A stretch of 64,000 bases of DNA from Sporobacter sp963663605 (GTDB lineage: Bacteria; Bacillota; Clostridia; Oscillospirales; Oscillospiraceae), in NCBI GenBank assembly GCA_963663605.2, contig CAXXVF010000002.1, positions 2,604,001 through 2,668,000 of the forward strand, in the 5' to 3' direction. The notes beneath the pieces are model-generated. The model worked only from the letters and a program-made list of their open reading frames with translations. It was not told where the DNA came from and did not search any database. Both the position numbers and the translations under genes were made by a program. Below are positions 19,545 through 29,019 of this stretch, piece by piece (the first letter of the stretch is position 1; the number at the start of each line of letters is the position of its first letter).

Positions 19545-21110
19545 ATGTCAATGTCGAAAATCATTACGGCAGAAGAGGCGGCAAGACTTATCAAAGACGA
19601 AATGACGGTTGCATTCGGTGCTATGGGCTTAGCCGGATGGGCCGAAGAAATCGGCCGGGCCGTTGAAAAGAGGTTTCTGGAAACAGGGCACCCTAAAAAT
19701 CTCAATGTCGTTCAAAGCTGCAACACCGGCGACCGGAAGCAGCGGGGCATCACCAGATGGGGCCATGAGGGCATGATAAAAAGATGGATGGGCGCGCATA
19801 TCGGGTTTTCCCCGGGGATATGCAGGCTCATACAAGATAACAAAATCGAAGCGTACTGCATCCCGCAGGGGGTCATCGTCAATCTGTGGCGGGATATTGC
19901 TGCAGGCAGGCCCGGCATGATCACGAAGGTCGGTTTGGGCACGTTTGTCGACCCAAGGATTGAAGGCGGGAAAATGAATTCCGTAACCAAAGAGGAGATT
20001 TTCAAGGTGTTGGAAATCGACGGGAAAGAATACATGTTCTATAAATCCTTTCCCGTTGATGTGGCGCTCATACGCGGCACGACCATCGATGAAAACGGAA
20101 ACCTGACGCTCGATAACGACGGTATATTCATGGAGCAGCTGCAAGTGGCGCAGGCGACAAAAAATACGGGCGGCATTGTGATCGCGCAGGCGGAATATCT
20201 CGCCAAAGCCGAGTCTCTGCACCCCAAAAAAGTAAAAGTTCCGGGCATCCTCGTGGATTATATCGTGATTGCGACCGACAAGAGCGCCTGCTGGCAGACG
20301 GAGGTCCAATACTTTGAGCCGGCGTTCTCCGGCGACGTGAAGGTTCCGCTTGACAGCATACCGGCACTGCCGCTGTCGGCGGAAAAGATCATCGCGCGGC
20401 GCGCCGCAATGGAATTGATACCGAACGCCGTCGTCAATCTCGGCGTCGGATTGGCTGCCAATGTATCGTCCGTCGCCGTGGAGGAAGGCGTAAGCAATAT
20501 GATAACGCTGACGACTGAAGCAGGCGTAATAGGCGGCGTGCCGGCCGGCGGTCAGGATTTCGGACATGCCTATAACGCCGAGGCTATTATCGAGCATAAC
20601 GCGATGTTTGACTATTACGACGGCGGCGGACTTGATATTGCTTTTTTAGGCCTTGCCCAAACCGATACGGAGGGCAACGTCAATGTCAGCAAATTCGGCA
20701 GACCCATGGGCACCGGCGGCTTCGTCAATATTTCGCAAAACGCGAAGAAACTGGTGTTTACCGGGACATTCACCTCCGGCGGGCTTGAGGCTGAAATCAA
20801 AGATGGTCAAATAAAAATCATCAAAGAAGGAAGACACAAAAAATTCAAGGCTCTGGTTGAACAGATCACTTTCAGCGGAAAATATGCCAGACAGGCCCGG
20901 CAGCATGTCCTGTATGTAACCGAGCGCTGCGTTTTTGCGCTGCGTCCCGAGGGACTCACGCTGATCGAAACAGCGCCCGGCATTGACCTGGAAAAGGACA
21001 TATTTGAGCAAATGGATTTTAAACCGCTTATCAGCCAGGATCTAAAGCAGATGCCGGCCGGGATTTTCTGCGAGAATTGGGGCGGACTAAAGAATATAAT
21101 ACTTGCGTGA
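19545..21110 (+). CDS. Fused family I CoA-transferase (3-oxoacid/acetate type)
   Basis: A 521-residue protein with alpha and beta CoA-transferase halves in one chain. The N-terminal half has the glycine-rich GAMGLAGWAEEIG segment. The C-terminal half carries the catalytic Glu in TTEAGVIGG and a conserved DYYDGGGLDIAFLGLAQ block. It moves CoA between acyl-CoA and free acids such as acetate, acetoacetate or propionate. The start follows a G-rich site in a 165-base structured leader. It precedes the LpdD/UbiX/UbiD genes in the same direction. A paralogue of the same architecture lies at 31449. Likely job: activating acids produced by the aromatic pathway. Confidence 0.9.
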   Translation: MSMSKIITAEEAARLIKDEMTVAFGAMGLAGWAEEIGRAVEKRFLETGHPKNLNVVQSCNTGDRKQRGITRWGHEGMIKRWMGAHIGFSPGICRLIQDNKIEAYCIPQGVIVNLWRDIAAGRPGMITKVGLGTFVDPRIEGGKMNSVTKEEIFKVLEIDGKEYMFYKSFPVDVALIRGTTIDENGNLTLDNDGIFMEQLQVAQATKNTGGIVIAQAEYLAKAESLHPKKVKVPGILVDYIVIATDKSACWQTEVQYFEPAFSGDVKVPLDSIPALPLSAEKIIARRAAMELIPNAVVNLGVGLAANVSSVAVEEGVSNMITLTTEAGVIGGVPAGGQDFGHAYNAEAIIEHNAMFDYYDGGGLDIAFLGLAQTDTEGNVNVSKFGRPMGTGGFVNISQNAKKLVFTGTFTSGGLEAEIKDGQIKIIKEGRHKKFKALVEQITFSGKYARQARQHVLYVTERCVFALRPEGLTLIETAPGIDLEKDIFEQMDFKPLISQDLKQMPAGIFCENWGGLKNIILA

Positions 21111-21153
21111 ACCGAACGCGGGCACATATGACAACGCGCTGTTAATGGGGTAA

Positions 21154-21510
21154 ATGATGATACAATTGAGCAAAAAGCATAATCGGATTGCAATAAACCT
21201 GACGGCATACCCAATGGGTGAGGATTTGTGCGTTCTCATCACCGGCGGAGACACGCCGCACCTGGGGGCGTTTACGGCCGCATCGCGGAGCATGGCGCCG
21301 ACAACCATCGCTTTTGATACACACAAAGAGTATCACGTAACGGAGATGGCGGCAAAGCATCTGCGTGAGATATATGACGGGAATTTCGTCGTCTGCTGCG
21401 GCATTCATCTGGACAATATCGAAGAACAGGAAATCTCTGATGTTATGGAGATGACCGAACAGCTGGTCGTACATCTGTGCGGCTGTCTGAAAAGCGAAAG
21501 CGGGGAATAA
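21154..21510 (+). CDS. lpdD: LpdD-like prenylated-flavin decarboxylase accessory protein
   Basis: A 118-residue cytoplasmic protein with an alternating alpha/beta pattern and a GGDTPHLGAFTAAS segment. It resembles the small LpdD family encoded beside gallate decarboxylase in lactobacilli, thought to help maturation or prenyl-FMN handling of the UbiD partner. It is placed directly before the UbiX- and UbiD-like genes (2 bases to the next start). The Shine-Dalgarno site is weak, so it may be translated from the CoA-transferase message. Assignment rests on length, motif resemblance and gene order. Confidence 0.75.
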   Translation: MMIQLSKKHNRIAINLTAYPMGEDLCVLITGGDTPHLGAFTAASRSMAPTTIAFDTHKEYHVTEMAAKHLREIYDGNFVVCCGIHLDNIEEQEISDVMEMTEQLVVHLCGCLKSESGE

Positions 21511-21512
21511 CT

Positions 21513-22091
21513 GTGGATATTGTTGTGGGGATATCGGGCGCAACCGGCGTCCTTTACGCCGTCCGGCTGCTGGAGGCGCTGAAAAAAAGAGGCGTTAACA
21601 CGCATCTGATTGTCAGCGACTGGGGAAAGAAGAATTTAGAAATCGAGACCCCCTATCACCTTGATGATATTGAAAAGCTGGCGGCATTTGTCTATGACTG
21701 CAATGACCTCGGCGCGGCGGTCTCGAGCGGATCGTTTAAAACGGACGGCATGGTCATATTGCCGTGCAGCATGAAGACGCTCAGCGCTGTGGCTAACGGG
21801 TATAACGATAATCTTATTGCCAGAGCGGCCGATGTGACGCTCAAGGAAGGACGGAAACTCGTCCTGTGCCCGAGGGAGACCCCGCTGAGCGCCATACATC
21901 TTGAGAACATGCTGAAGCTCGCGCGGCTGGGCGTCGTGATTGCGCCTCCGGCGCCGGCGTTTTACAATGACCCGAAAAGCATCGAGGATATCATCAAAAA
22001 CCATACCATGAAGGTGCTCGATCAGTTTGGCATATCGTATGACGAACGGAAAAGATGGAACGGTTTAAAAGATATGAAAGGTGAGAAATAA
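21513..22091 (+). CDS. lpdB: UbiX/Pad1-family flavin prenyltransferase (LpdB-like)
   Basis: A 192-residue enzyme that makes prenyl-FMN, the cofactor of UbiD decarboxylases. Motifs: GISGATGVLYAVRLLEAL at the N-terminus (FMN site), LPCSMKTLSAVANG, and LCPRETPLSAIHLENML, then APPAPAFYNDP. GTG at 21513 is chosen as start because family members begin about three residues before VVGISGATG; a longer in-frame ATG overlaps the previous gene. It ends one base before the decarboxylase start. Serves the adjacent UbiD enzyme. Confidence 0.93.
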   Translation: MDIVVGISGATGVLYAVRLLEALKKRGVNTHLIVSDWGKKNLEIETPYHLDDIEKLAAFVYDCNDLGAAVSSGSFKTDGMVILPCSMKTLSAVANGYNDNLIARAADVTLKEGRKLVLCPRETPLSAIHLENMLKLARLGVVIAPPAPAFYNDPKSIEDIIKNHTMKVLDQFGISYDERKRWNGLKDMKGEK

Positions 22092-23567
22092 GTGGCAAAG
22101 GTGTATGATTTACGCAGCGCTGTTGAACTGCTCAGGAACATGGATGGTCAGCTGATTGAAACGGAAGTTCCGGTGGACCCGCACGCAGAGCTTGCCGGCG
22201 TATACCGACATATCGGCGCCGGCGGCACGGTCATGCGCCCGACGCGTGAAGGACCGGCGATGATCTTCAACACCGTCAACGGCCATCCGGACGCCCGTGT
22301 TTTGATCGGGCTGCTGGCCAGCCGGAAACGTGTCGGCTATCTGCTGGATGAAAAACCGGAGCGGCTCGGATTTCTGCTCAATAAAGCCGTGGAGAACCCG
22401 ATTGCGCCTGTTTTTGTTGATAAAAGCGAGGCCCTGTGCCAGGAAATCGTCCATCTGGCCACAGAGCCCGATTTTGATATACGGAAAATCGTTCCTGCGC
22501 CGACGAATACAGAGGAGGACGCGGGTCCGTTCATTACGATGGGCATGTGCTATGCGCATGATCCCGAAACAGGCGACGCCGATGTCACAATCCACCGCCT
22601 GTGCCTGCAGAACCGGGATGAAATCACGATGTATTTTGTCCCCGGAGTCCGGCATCTGACGGTATTCCGGGAGAAAGCGGAAGCCGAGGGGAAACCGCTC
22701 CCCATTTCGATCTCCATCGGCGTCGATCCGGCGGTCGAGATCGCAGCATGTTTTGAGCCGCCCACGACGCCCCTCGGGTACAATGAGCTGTACGCAGCAG
22801 GCGGTATCCGGGGCGAGGGCGTGAAGCTCGCCAAATGCCTGACCATTGACGAGTACTGCATTGCCAACGCAGAATACGTTATCGAGGGCGAACTGCTTCC
22901 GAACGTGCGTTACCGGGAGGATATGAATACGAATACCGGCAAAGCGATGCCGGAGTTCACCGGTTATACGGGAAAGGCCATACAGGAAATACCGGTCATT
23001 AAGGTCAAAGCCGTGACGACGCGCAAAAACCCTATCATGCAGACGGTCATCGGCCCGAGCGAAGAGCATGTAAGCCTTGCCGGCATCCCGACGGAGGCCA
23101 GCATTCTCGCGATGGTGGGCAAGGCGATGCCGGACAAGGTGCAAAATGTTTACTGCGCTTCCAGCGGCGGCGGTAAATATATGGCCGTGCTGCAGTTTAA
23201 AAAAACCGAGCCGACCGATGAAGGCCGGCAAAGGCAGGCTGCGCTCCTGGCGTTTTCCGCATTCGGTGAACTCAAGCATGTTTTTTTGGTCGACGAGGAT
23301 GTGGACTGCTTTGACCTCAAGGATGTGATGTGGGCGATGACGACGCGCTTTCAGGCCGATGTCGATATGATCCCGCTCCCCGGCGTACGCATGCACCCGC
23401 TCGATCCGTCGAGCGACCCGTCCTATTCTCCGTCCGTCAGCTATTTCGGCATCGCCTGCAAGGCGATCTTCGACTGTACGGTTCCGTTCCACTTAAAAGA
23501 CAGATTCCGACGCAGTAAATTCATGGACATCGATCCAAGAAAATACGCGCCTGAGCTGTATGAATAA
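22092..23567 (+). CDS. lpdC: UbiD-family hydroxybenzoate decarboxylase, gallate decarboxylase (LpdC)-like
   Basis: A 491-residue prenyl-FMN-dependent decarboxylase, the same length as LpdC gallate decarboxylase (about 490). Blocks shared with LpdC as I recall it include YRHIGAGGTVMRPT, GPAMIFN, FEPPTTPLGYNEL, VIGPSEEHVS, AGIPTEASIL and RFQADVDM. The catalytic acid cluster is in EYVIEGELLP (Glu261, Glu266). Expected reaction: non-oxidative decarboxylation of gallate or protocatechuate to pyrogallol or catechol. GTG start directly after the UbiX stop, so the pair is coupled. Exact substrate (gallate, protocatechuate, vanillate, 4-hydroxybenzoate) cannot be fixed from sequence. Confidence 0.9.
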   Translation: MAKVYDLRSAVELLRNMDGQLIETEVPVDPHAELAGVYRHIGAGGTVMRPTREGPAMIFNTVNGHPDARVLIGLLASRKRVGYLLDEKPERLGFLLNKAVENPIAPVFVDKSEALCQEIVHLATEPDFDIRKIVPAPTNTEEDAGPFITMGMCYAHDPETGDADVTIHRLCLQNRDEITMYFVPGVRHLTVFREKAEAEGKPLPISISIGVDPAVEIAACFEPPTTPLGYNELYAAGGIRGEGVKLAKCLTIDEYCIANAEYVIEGELLPNVRYREDMNTNTGKAMPEFTGYTGKAIQEIPVIKVKAVTTRKNPIMQTVIGPSEEHVSLAGIPTEASILAMVGKAMPDKVQNVYCASSGGGKYMAVLQFKKTEPTDEGRQRQAALLAFSAFGELKHVFLVDEDVDCFDLKDVMWAMTTRFQADVDMIPLPGVRMHPLDPSSDPSYSPSVSYFGIACKAIFDCTVPFHLKDRFRRSKFMDIDPRKYAPELYE

Positions 23568-23617
23568 ACCACAGTTTTATAAACCTCGGCGGACACCCGT
23601 GATATTTGCAGGGAGTC

Positions 23618-23646
23618 TTGTATGCGATATGATTTTTTTGTATAAT
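23618..23646 (+). promoter_or_regulatory. Promoter before the molybdenum hydroxylase gene
   Basis: TTGTAT (23618-23623), 17 bases, TATAAT (23641-23646), about 120 bases before the gene at 23768. This separates it from the decarboxylase operon. Confidence 0.55.
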
Positions 23647-23767
23647 GATGGTAACAACCGATCACTTTCCCGCAAGATCTTTTGAAAACCGTTTTGTTGC
23701 ACCGGATTAATCGCCCCATATGGTTAATTATGCAGAATGAAATTATTTTGAATGAAGAGGTGTCAAT

Positions 23768-26599
23768 ATGGTAACAAGACTGAATCTGATTTTGAACGGC
23801 GTCCCGCGTCCCGTTGTCTGCGACCCGGAAAAGGATAATCTTGCCGTTGTCCTTCGGAGGATGGGCCTGACAGGCACAAAGATCGGCTGCGGGACAGGCG
23901 TCTGCGGCGCCTGCTCCGTCCTGTTAAACGGCGAGGTCGTTCGTTCCTGCACGCGGAAAATGAAGAGCATACCGGAATACAGCGAGATCACAACGATCGA
24001 GGGGATCGGCACGCCCCGGCACCTGCATCCGCTGCAGCAGGCGTGGATTACATACGGCGGTGTCCAGTGCGGTTTCTGCACGCCGGGCTTTATCGTGTCT
24101 GCCTACGGTCTGCTCCAGCAGAATTTAAAGCCCACCCGTGAAGACGTGCGCGAGTGGTTCAGAAAACATCGAAACGTTTGCCGCTGCACCGGGTATAAGC
24201 CGTTGGTCGATTCCGTCATGGCTGCGGCCAAAGTCATGCGCGGCGAAGCTGCGATGGCGGACATCACGTATGACCCTGAGGCAGAAAAGGATTTTTACGG
24301 CTCCTGCCTGCCGAGGCCGGCCGCATTGGCCAAAGTCTGCGGACTGGCCGATTACGGAGACGACTTGAAGCTGAAAATGCCGGAAGGCACGGCATACCTC
24401 GCCGTCGTCATATCGGAGGTCGACCATGCCAAAATCATTGACATCGACACCTCGGAAGCCGAAAAAATGCCCGGCGTTATTAAGGTCTTGACCGCGAAGG
24501 ACGTAAAAGGCACCAACAGCCTGCCCGTCCCGCAGATTCATCCGCGCATGAAGTCGGGCGGCATACTGGAGTTCCCGGTCATCTGCGGTAAAAAGATTAA
24601 TCACCGCGGAGACGTTGTTGCGCTTGTTGCCGCTGCGTCGGAAGAGGTTGCCCGAGAAGCGGCGAAAAAAGTCAAACAGAACCTTGAAATATTACCGGCA
24701 TACAAGACGTTTCCGGAAGCCGTCATGCCAAACGCCATCCAACTGCAGGAGACGCTGCCAAACTTCTATATGGAGCAGCCGCTCTTTAAGGGAGAGGATA
24801 CGGCAGAGTTGTTTGAAGACGCGCCCGTCGTCGTTGAAGGCAGCTTCTTCTCCTCGCGTGAGCCGCATCTGCCCATCGAGCCGGATACCGTCCAGGGCTA
24901 TTACGACGCGGACGGCATGCTCGTGATCCAGTGCCGTGCGCAGGCGATCCATGATTCACGCGGCGAGATTTCCGTGGCCACGGGCCAGCCGGAGGACAAG
25001 CTGCGCGTCATCATGAATCCAACGGGCGGCTCCTTCGGCAACTCGATTACCTCCAATACCTATGCCTTAGTGGCGACGGCCGTCCAGAATCTGGGCATTC
25101 CCTGTACACTGACGCTCAGCTATGAGGAATCGAGCCACGCCACCGGCAAGCGGGGGGCCTCCTTCTCCAACGCGAGGCTTGCCTGCGGTGAGGACGGCAG
25201 GATCATCGCCGCGGAATACGATGTCGCGCTCGACCACGGCGCGTATACCGTTGTTGCCAGTATTATATTCGGCAACTTCGTCTCCATCGGTTTCCACGGC
25301 TACAATATACCCAACATAAAAGCGCTCGCGCGCGCCGGCATGTCCAACAACGGCTTCCAGACAGCCTACAGGGGCTTCGGAGCGCCGCAGATTTATACGA
25401 CGACTGAAGCGCTTATCGACATGGCCGCCGAGAAGGCCGGGATCGACGCCTGGGAGTTCCGTTATAAGAACCTTGCCAAGCCGGGCGAAACTACCGTCAA
25501 CAGCAGGCCTTACTTCAACTATGATATTTACCCCGGGCTGATGGAAAAGATCAAACCCGTCTATGACGCGTATAAATCGGAAGCCGAAGCGGCCAAAAAA
25601 GAAGGCCGCCATGTCGGCGTCGGGATCAGCCTCGGCGGGTTCCTCTGCACGACCGGCCTATTCGACGCCGCAGAAATCGCGCTGGAATTGAATCCCGACG
25701 GTACGGTCACGCATTTCAACTCATGGGAGGACGTCGGTCAGGGCGGCGATATCGGAACGCTGACGCATACCCTCAAAGCGCTCAAGCCGCTCGGCCTGAT
25801 GCCGGATCAGGTGAAGCTTGTCATGAACGACACGGGCACCTGCCCGAAAACTGGTCTCGCAGCGGCCAGCCGCAGCCATTTCATGGCCGGCAAAGCTACG
25901 ATCGACGCGGCAAACCAGCTCATGGACGCCATGAGGAAGCCCGACGGTACGTTCCGCACCTACGACGAGATGGTTTCGGAAGGCATCCCGACGAAATATC
26001 TCGGTCATTATGACCAGATGCATCTGGGCGCTGATCCGGGACTTAATCCCAACACCGGCGAAGGGGAGAAGAATACGGAATTCATGTACGCGGTCAATAC
26101 AGCGCTCGTCGAGGTTGACGTGAATACCGGCAAGACGCAGGTCCTCCGGTATACGACGGCGGCGGATGTCGGCGTCATCGGCAACAGGCTTGCCGTCGAC
26201 GGACAGGCCTACGGCGGGTTGTCCCACAGCATCGGCTTCGCGCTCAGCGAGGACTATAACGCAGAGAAAAAACACGGCAATATGGCCGGCTGCGGCATCC
26301 CGACGATCGATATGATTCCGGACGACTTCAACGTTATATATCAGCAGACGCCGCGCCCGAACGGGCCGCACGGCTCCGCCGGATGCTCTGAGAATTTCCA
26401 GTGCTCCGGGCATATGGCCGTTATCAACGCCATCAATAACGCTTGCGGCGCGCGCGTCTACGCCCTGCCGGCTACGCCCGATAAGGTCAAGGATGCCTAT
26501 GGGAAAAAGCAGCGCGGCGAAGACCTCACGCCGCCGAAGTATTTCCTCGGAACCGAATTCGAAGAAGAGCTTGAACTCATCAAAGCCAATCCCCTTTAA
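23768..26599 (+). CDS. Xanthine-oxidase-family molybdenum hydroxylase, fused FeS and Mo domains (MOP-like)
   Basis: A 943-residue single-chain enzyme built like Desulfovibrio aldehyde oxidoreductase (MOP, about 907). Residues 1-80 hold a plant-type [2Fe-2S] site (CGTGVCGAC), 80-165 the second [2Fe-2S] (CGFCTPG, CRCTGY), and about 180-940 the molybdopterin domain (PTGGSFGN, YRGFGAPQ, AASRSHFMAGKA). There is no FAD domain. The active-site Glu is present (Glu875), but the usual GVGE reads GCSE, followed by an unusual NFQCSGH, suggesting a distinct substrate pocket. It sits between the decarboxylase set and an aryl-alcohol-type dehydrogenase. It likely oxidises an aldehyde or hydroxylates an aromatic ring. 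Confidence 0.9.
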   Translation: MVTRLNLILNGVPRPVVCDPEKDNLAVVLRRMGLTGTKIGCGTGVCGACSVLLNGEVVRSCTRKMKSIPEYSEITTIEGIGTPRHLHPLQQAWITYGGVQCGFCTPGFIVSAYGLLQQNLKPTREDVREWFRKHRNVCRCTGYKPLVDSVMAAAKVMRGEAAMADITYDPEAEKDFYGSCLPRPAALAKVCGLADYGDDLKLKMPEGTAYLAVVISEVDHAKIIDIDTSEAEKMPGVIKVLTAKDVKGTNSLPVPQIHPRMKSGGILEFPVICGKKINHRGDVVALVAAASEEVAREAAKKVKQNLEILPAYKTFPEAVMPNAIQLQETLPNFYMEQPLFKGEDTAELFEDAPVVVEGSFFSSREPHLPIEPDTVQGYYDADGMLVIQCRAQAIHDSRGEISVATGQPEDKLRVIMNPTGGSFGNSITSNTYALVATAVQNLGIPCTLTLSYEESSHATGKRGASFSNARLACGEDGRIIAAEYDVALDHGAYTVVASIIFGNFVSIGFHGYNIPNIKALARAGMSNNGFQTAYRGFGAPQIYTTTEALIDMAAEKAGIDAWEFRYKNLAKPGETTVNSRPYFNYDIYPGLMEKIKPVYDAYKSEAEAAKKEGRHVGVGISLGGFLCTTGLFDAAEIALELNPDGTVTHFNSWEDVGQGGDIGTLTHTLKALKPLGLMPDQVKLVMNDTGTCPKTGLAAASRSHFMAGKATIDAANQLMDAMRKPDGTFRTYDEMVSEGIPTKYLGHYDQMHLGADPGLNPNTGEGEKNTEFMYAVNTALVEVDVNTGKTQVLRYTTAADVGVIGNRLAVDGQAYGGLSHSIGFALSEDYNAEKKHGNMAGCGIPTIDMIPDDFNVIYQQTPRPNGPHGSAGCSENFQCSGHMAVINAINNACGARVYALPATPDKVKDAYGKKQRGEDLTPPKYFLGTEFEEELELIKANPL

Positions 26600-26658
26600 G
26601 TATCCATTGAGTTATCGTAATTTTTAGTGCCGGTCAAAGTCGTTCAAGGAGGAACCAT

Positions 26659-27756
26659 ATGAAAATCAAAGCGGCTGTCGTATTTGAAAAAGGCGGCCCC
26701 TTCCAGATCAAAGAGTTGGAGCTTGACCCGCCGAAAACCAACGAAGTGCTTGTCCGGGTGACGGCCTGCGGCGTCTGCCATACGGACGAAGGCGCGCGGC
26801 AGCAGGCTTTTCCGGTCCCGCTTCCGGCTGTGCTGGGGCATGAAGGCTGCGGTATCGTCGAAGAGACCGGTCCCGGCGTCACAGGCTTCAAAAAGGGCGA
26901 CCGCGTCAGCTTCTCATATGGGTATTGCGGGACTTGCGAAGCCTGCCGAAGCGGTCAAACCTATGGATGTGAAAGAAACGTCGAACTCAATTTTTCCGGC
27001 GTCCATTTTGACAAGACGACACGGCTGCACGACAACGATAAAGATGTCGCGTCCTTCTTTGGGCAAAGCGCGTTTGCGACCCATGCGGTCGTACATGTGA
27101 ACAACCTGATCCCCGTGCCGGAGGATATGGAGCTTGATCTGACCGGGCCGCTCGGATGCGGTGTGCAGACCGGCGCCGGCGCCGTTTTGAACTGCCTGCG
27201 TCCGGCTCCGGCAAGCTCTGCCATTATAACCGGGTGCGGCACCGTTGGGTTAAGCGCCATTATGGCGTCGAAAATTGCGGGCTGCTCGACGATCATTGCC
27301 TGCGACGTTGTCGATTCCAGATTGGATATGGCGATTGAGCTGGGAGCGACACATACCATCAACAGTAAAAAAACGCCTGCTGTCGTGGAGGAAGTCAGAA
27401 AAATCACGCGGCTGGGAACGGATTATGCGATCGACTGCACCGGTATCGGGGCGTGTGTCCGGCAGTCGCTGAACTGCACGCGCAGCCTGGGGACCTGTGT
27501 TGTTCTGGGCGCGACGGCGGAGCTGACAATCAACGTCGAAGAGGAACTCATGGGCGTTTGCAAGAAGCTCATCGGCATCGTCGAAGGCTACTCGGTACCG
27601 CAGGTGTTTATTCCCAAGCTGCTCGATTATTACAAAAAAGGTATGTTCCCGTTTGATAAACTCATAACCTATTACGATTTCGAGGATATCAATCAGGCGT
27701 TTGAAGATGCGCTTAAAGGCGGTGCGATTAAAGTCATATTGAAAATGAAGGATTAA
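26659..27756 (+). CDS. Zinc-dependent aryl-alcohol-type dehydrogenase
   Basis: A 365-residue MDR enzyme close in layout to benzyl/aryl-alcohol dehydrogenases of the class III group. Catalytic zinc lies in CGVCHTDE and GHEGCG, structural zinc in CGTCEACRSGQTYGC, and the NAD motif is TGCGTVGLSAI near residue 195, with Asp after strand 2 (CDVVDSR) indicating NAD. GGAGG precedes the start, 60 bases after the Mo hydroxylase, so the two are probably cotranscribed and would form an alcohol-aldehyde-acid sequence. Confidence 0.9.
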   Translation: MKIKAAVVFEKGGPFQIKELELDPPKTNEVLVRVTACGVCHTDEGARQQAFPVPLPAVLGHEGCGIVEETGPGVTGFKKGDRVSFSYGYCGTCEACRSGQTYGCERNVELNFSGVHFDKTTRLHDNDKDVASFFGQSAFATHAVVHVNNLIPVPEDMELDLTGPLGCGVQTGAGAVLNCLRPAPASSAIITGCGTVGLSAIMASKIAGCSTIIACDVVDSRLDMAIELGATHTINSKKTPAVVEEVRKITRLGTDYAIDCTGIGACVRQSLNCTRSLGTCVVLGATAELTINVEEELMGVCKKLIGIVEGYSVPQVFIPKLLDYYKKGMFPFDKLITYYDFEDINQAFEDALKGGAIKVILKMKD

Positions 27757-27779
27757 ACACCTTGTTTTTTCTGGGTTTT

Positions 27780-27815
27780 GAGCCTGGTTCAGTCAACAGC
27801 CGAATCAGGCTCTTG
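27780..27815 (+). terminator. Weak terminator-like hairpin
   Basis: An 11-bp stem with one G-T pair (27780-27790 with 27802-27812), followed only by TTGC. It may separate the dehydrogenase from the LysR gene. Confidence 0.4.
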
Positions 27816-27874
27816 CATCATCGGATGCGCCGGCAGCAAATCACATAAAAAACAGATGAGAGAGGTGGCGCATA

Positions 27875-28759
27875 ATGGACGCCCTGCAGCTGAAGCTTTT
27901 TGTCTCGGTATCCCAGACGCTGAACTTCACAAAGACCGCCAGTGAGTTTTTTATGACGCAGCCCACCGTGTCCAACTATATCAAGGCGCTGGAAAACAGG
28001 GTCGGCGTGAAGCTCCTCAACCGGGACAGCCGCAGCGTCTCGCTGACGCCGGAAGGGCAGGAATTTATCGGTTATGCCAACCGGATGCTTATGTTGCAGA
28101 TGGAAGCGGAAAACCGGCTGAGGAACATATCCGCAGGGCGGAGCGGCTACATCCATATTGCCATGCTGTCGAGCGCGGCGGAGCTTTTTTCGAAGTGTCT
28201 GACCGAGTTTTCCAAACAGCAGCCGGATGTACAGGTGGATGTGGATATCAAAGAGGGCGCCGAGATGATCCGCGACATCAGCCAAAGCGCCTATGACATC
28301 TATTTTGCCAACCGTTACATGATGCCCGAAAACGACACGGTTGAATATACCGTGACCGGGACGGAGCATCTGCATCTGTTCGTGCACCGGGATATCGCGC
28401 AAAGCATTGACTTAAACGACTGGTCTACGCTTCAGAAACACCATTTCGTATCGGTGCCGGAAACGGATTTCACCCTGTCCGGACAAATCAAAAACATATG
28501 CCTTAAACGGGGCATTGTCCCGGATGTCATCAATTACTATAACCGTGCGGATACACTCCTGCTGGCGGTGAACTCCGGTATCGGCATGGCGATCCTGCCG
28601 CCGGCGCTGAAGTATTTTTATAATTTCCCGAACGTCGTTTCCATGATGATTGACGGCAACGACGCTGCGATCCATTCCGTGGTCGCGTGGCATAAAAACA
28701 GGGAAAATCCGGACGCACAGAAATTTTTGGAGCTTCATGCGCTTAAAAAACAGCAGTAG
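27875..28759 (+). CDS. LysR-family transcriptional regulator
   Basis: A 294-residue LTTR with N-terminal helix-turn-helix (MDALQLKLFVSVSQTLNFTKTASEF, QPTVSNYIKALENRVG) and a substrate-binding-like effector domain from about 90. It lies just upstream of, and in the same direction as, the BKACE/HAD/cupin/CoA-transferase genes, separated by a terminator and a strong promoter. It probably activates them. GAGGTGG precedes the start. Confidence 0.9.
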   Translation: MDALQLKLFVSVSQTLNFTKTASEFFMTQPTVSNYIKALENRVGVKLLNRDSRSVSLTPEGQEFIGYANRMLMLQMEAENRLRNISAGRSGYIHIAMLSSAAELFSKCLTEFSKQQPDVQVDVDIKEGAEMIRDISQSAYDIYFANRYMMPENDTVEYTVTGTEHLHLFVHRDIAQSIDLNDWSTLQKHHFVSVPETDFTLSGQIKNICLKRGIVPDVINYYNRADTLLLAVNSGIGMAILPPALKYFYNFPNVVSMMIDGNDAAIHSVVAWHKNRENPDAQKFLELHALKKQQ

Positions 28760-28773
28760 AGGAAATGTCGGAA

Positions 28774-28806
28774 AAAAGCAGGCCGCAAGGCTTGCTTTTG
28801 CTTTTT
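28774..28806 (+). terminator. Terminator after the LysR gene
   Basis: An 11-bp stem with one wobble pair around a GCAA tetraloop (28785-28788), followed by TTTTGCTTTTTG. Confidence 0.75.
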
Positions 28807-28917
28807 GTTTCCAGCCGTTTTCGGCCTGGTCGCGCTTGCAGGGCGATAGCTGAAAATATTGGGGTCGCGTCGTTTTGATGTGATTCGAAATCGTTATTGC
28901 CCGATAAAAAACCCGTT

Positions 28918-28947
28918 TTGACAAATTATATTTACGTCATCTATAAT
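28918..28947 (+). promoter_or_regulatory. Promoter and flanking dyads for the BKACE operon
   Basis: TTGACA (28918-28923), 18 bases, TATAAT (28942-28947). Upstream, GATT-CGA-AATC (28882-28892) lies near -65, where LTTRs bind. Downstream, AAGTTA-N5-TAACTT (28983-28999) overlaps the leader and could be a second regulator site. Confidence 0.65.
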
Positions 28948-29019
28948 TAAGCTGTCGGAAATCGGAAATTTTAATTTATGACAAGTTAACAAATAACTTA
29001 AAGTGAAAGGATAATGAAC

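Noticed and set aside
22110..23492. 460-residue open frame on the minus strand
   Set aside because: Antisense to the UbiD gene; Arg/His-rich low-complexity composition typical of shadow frames.
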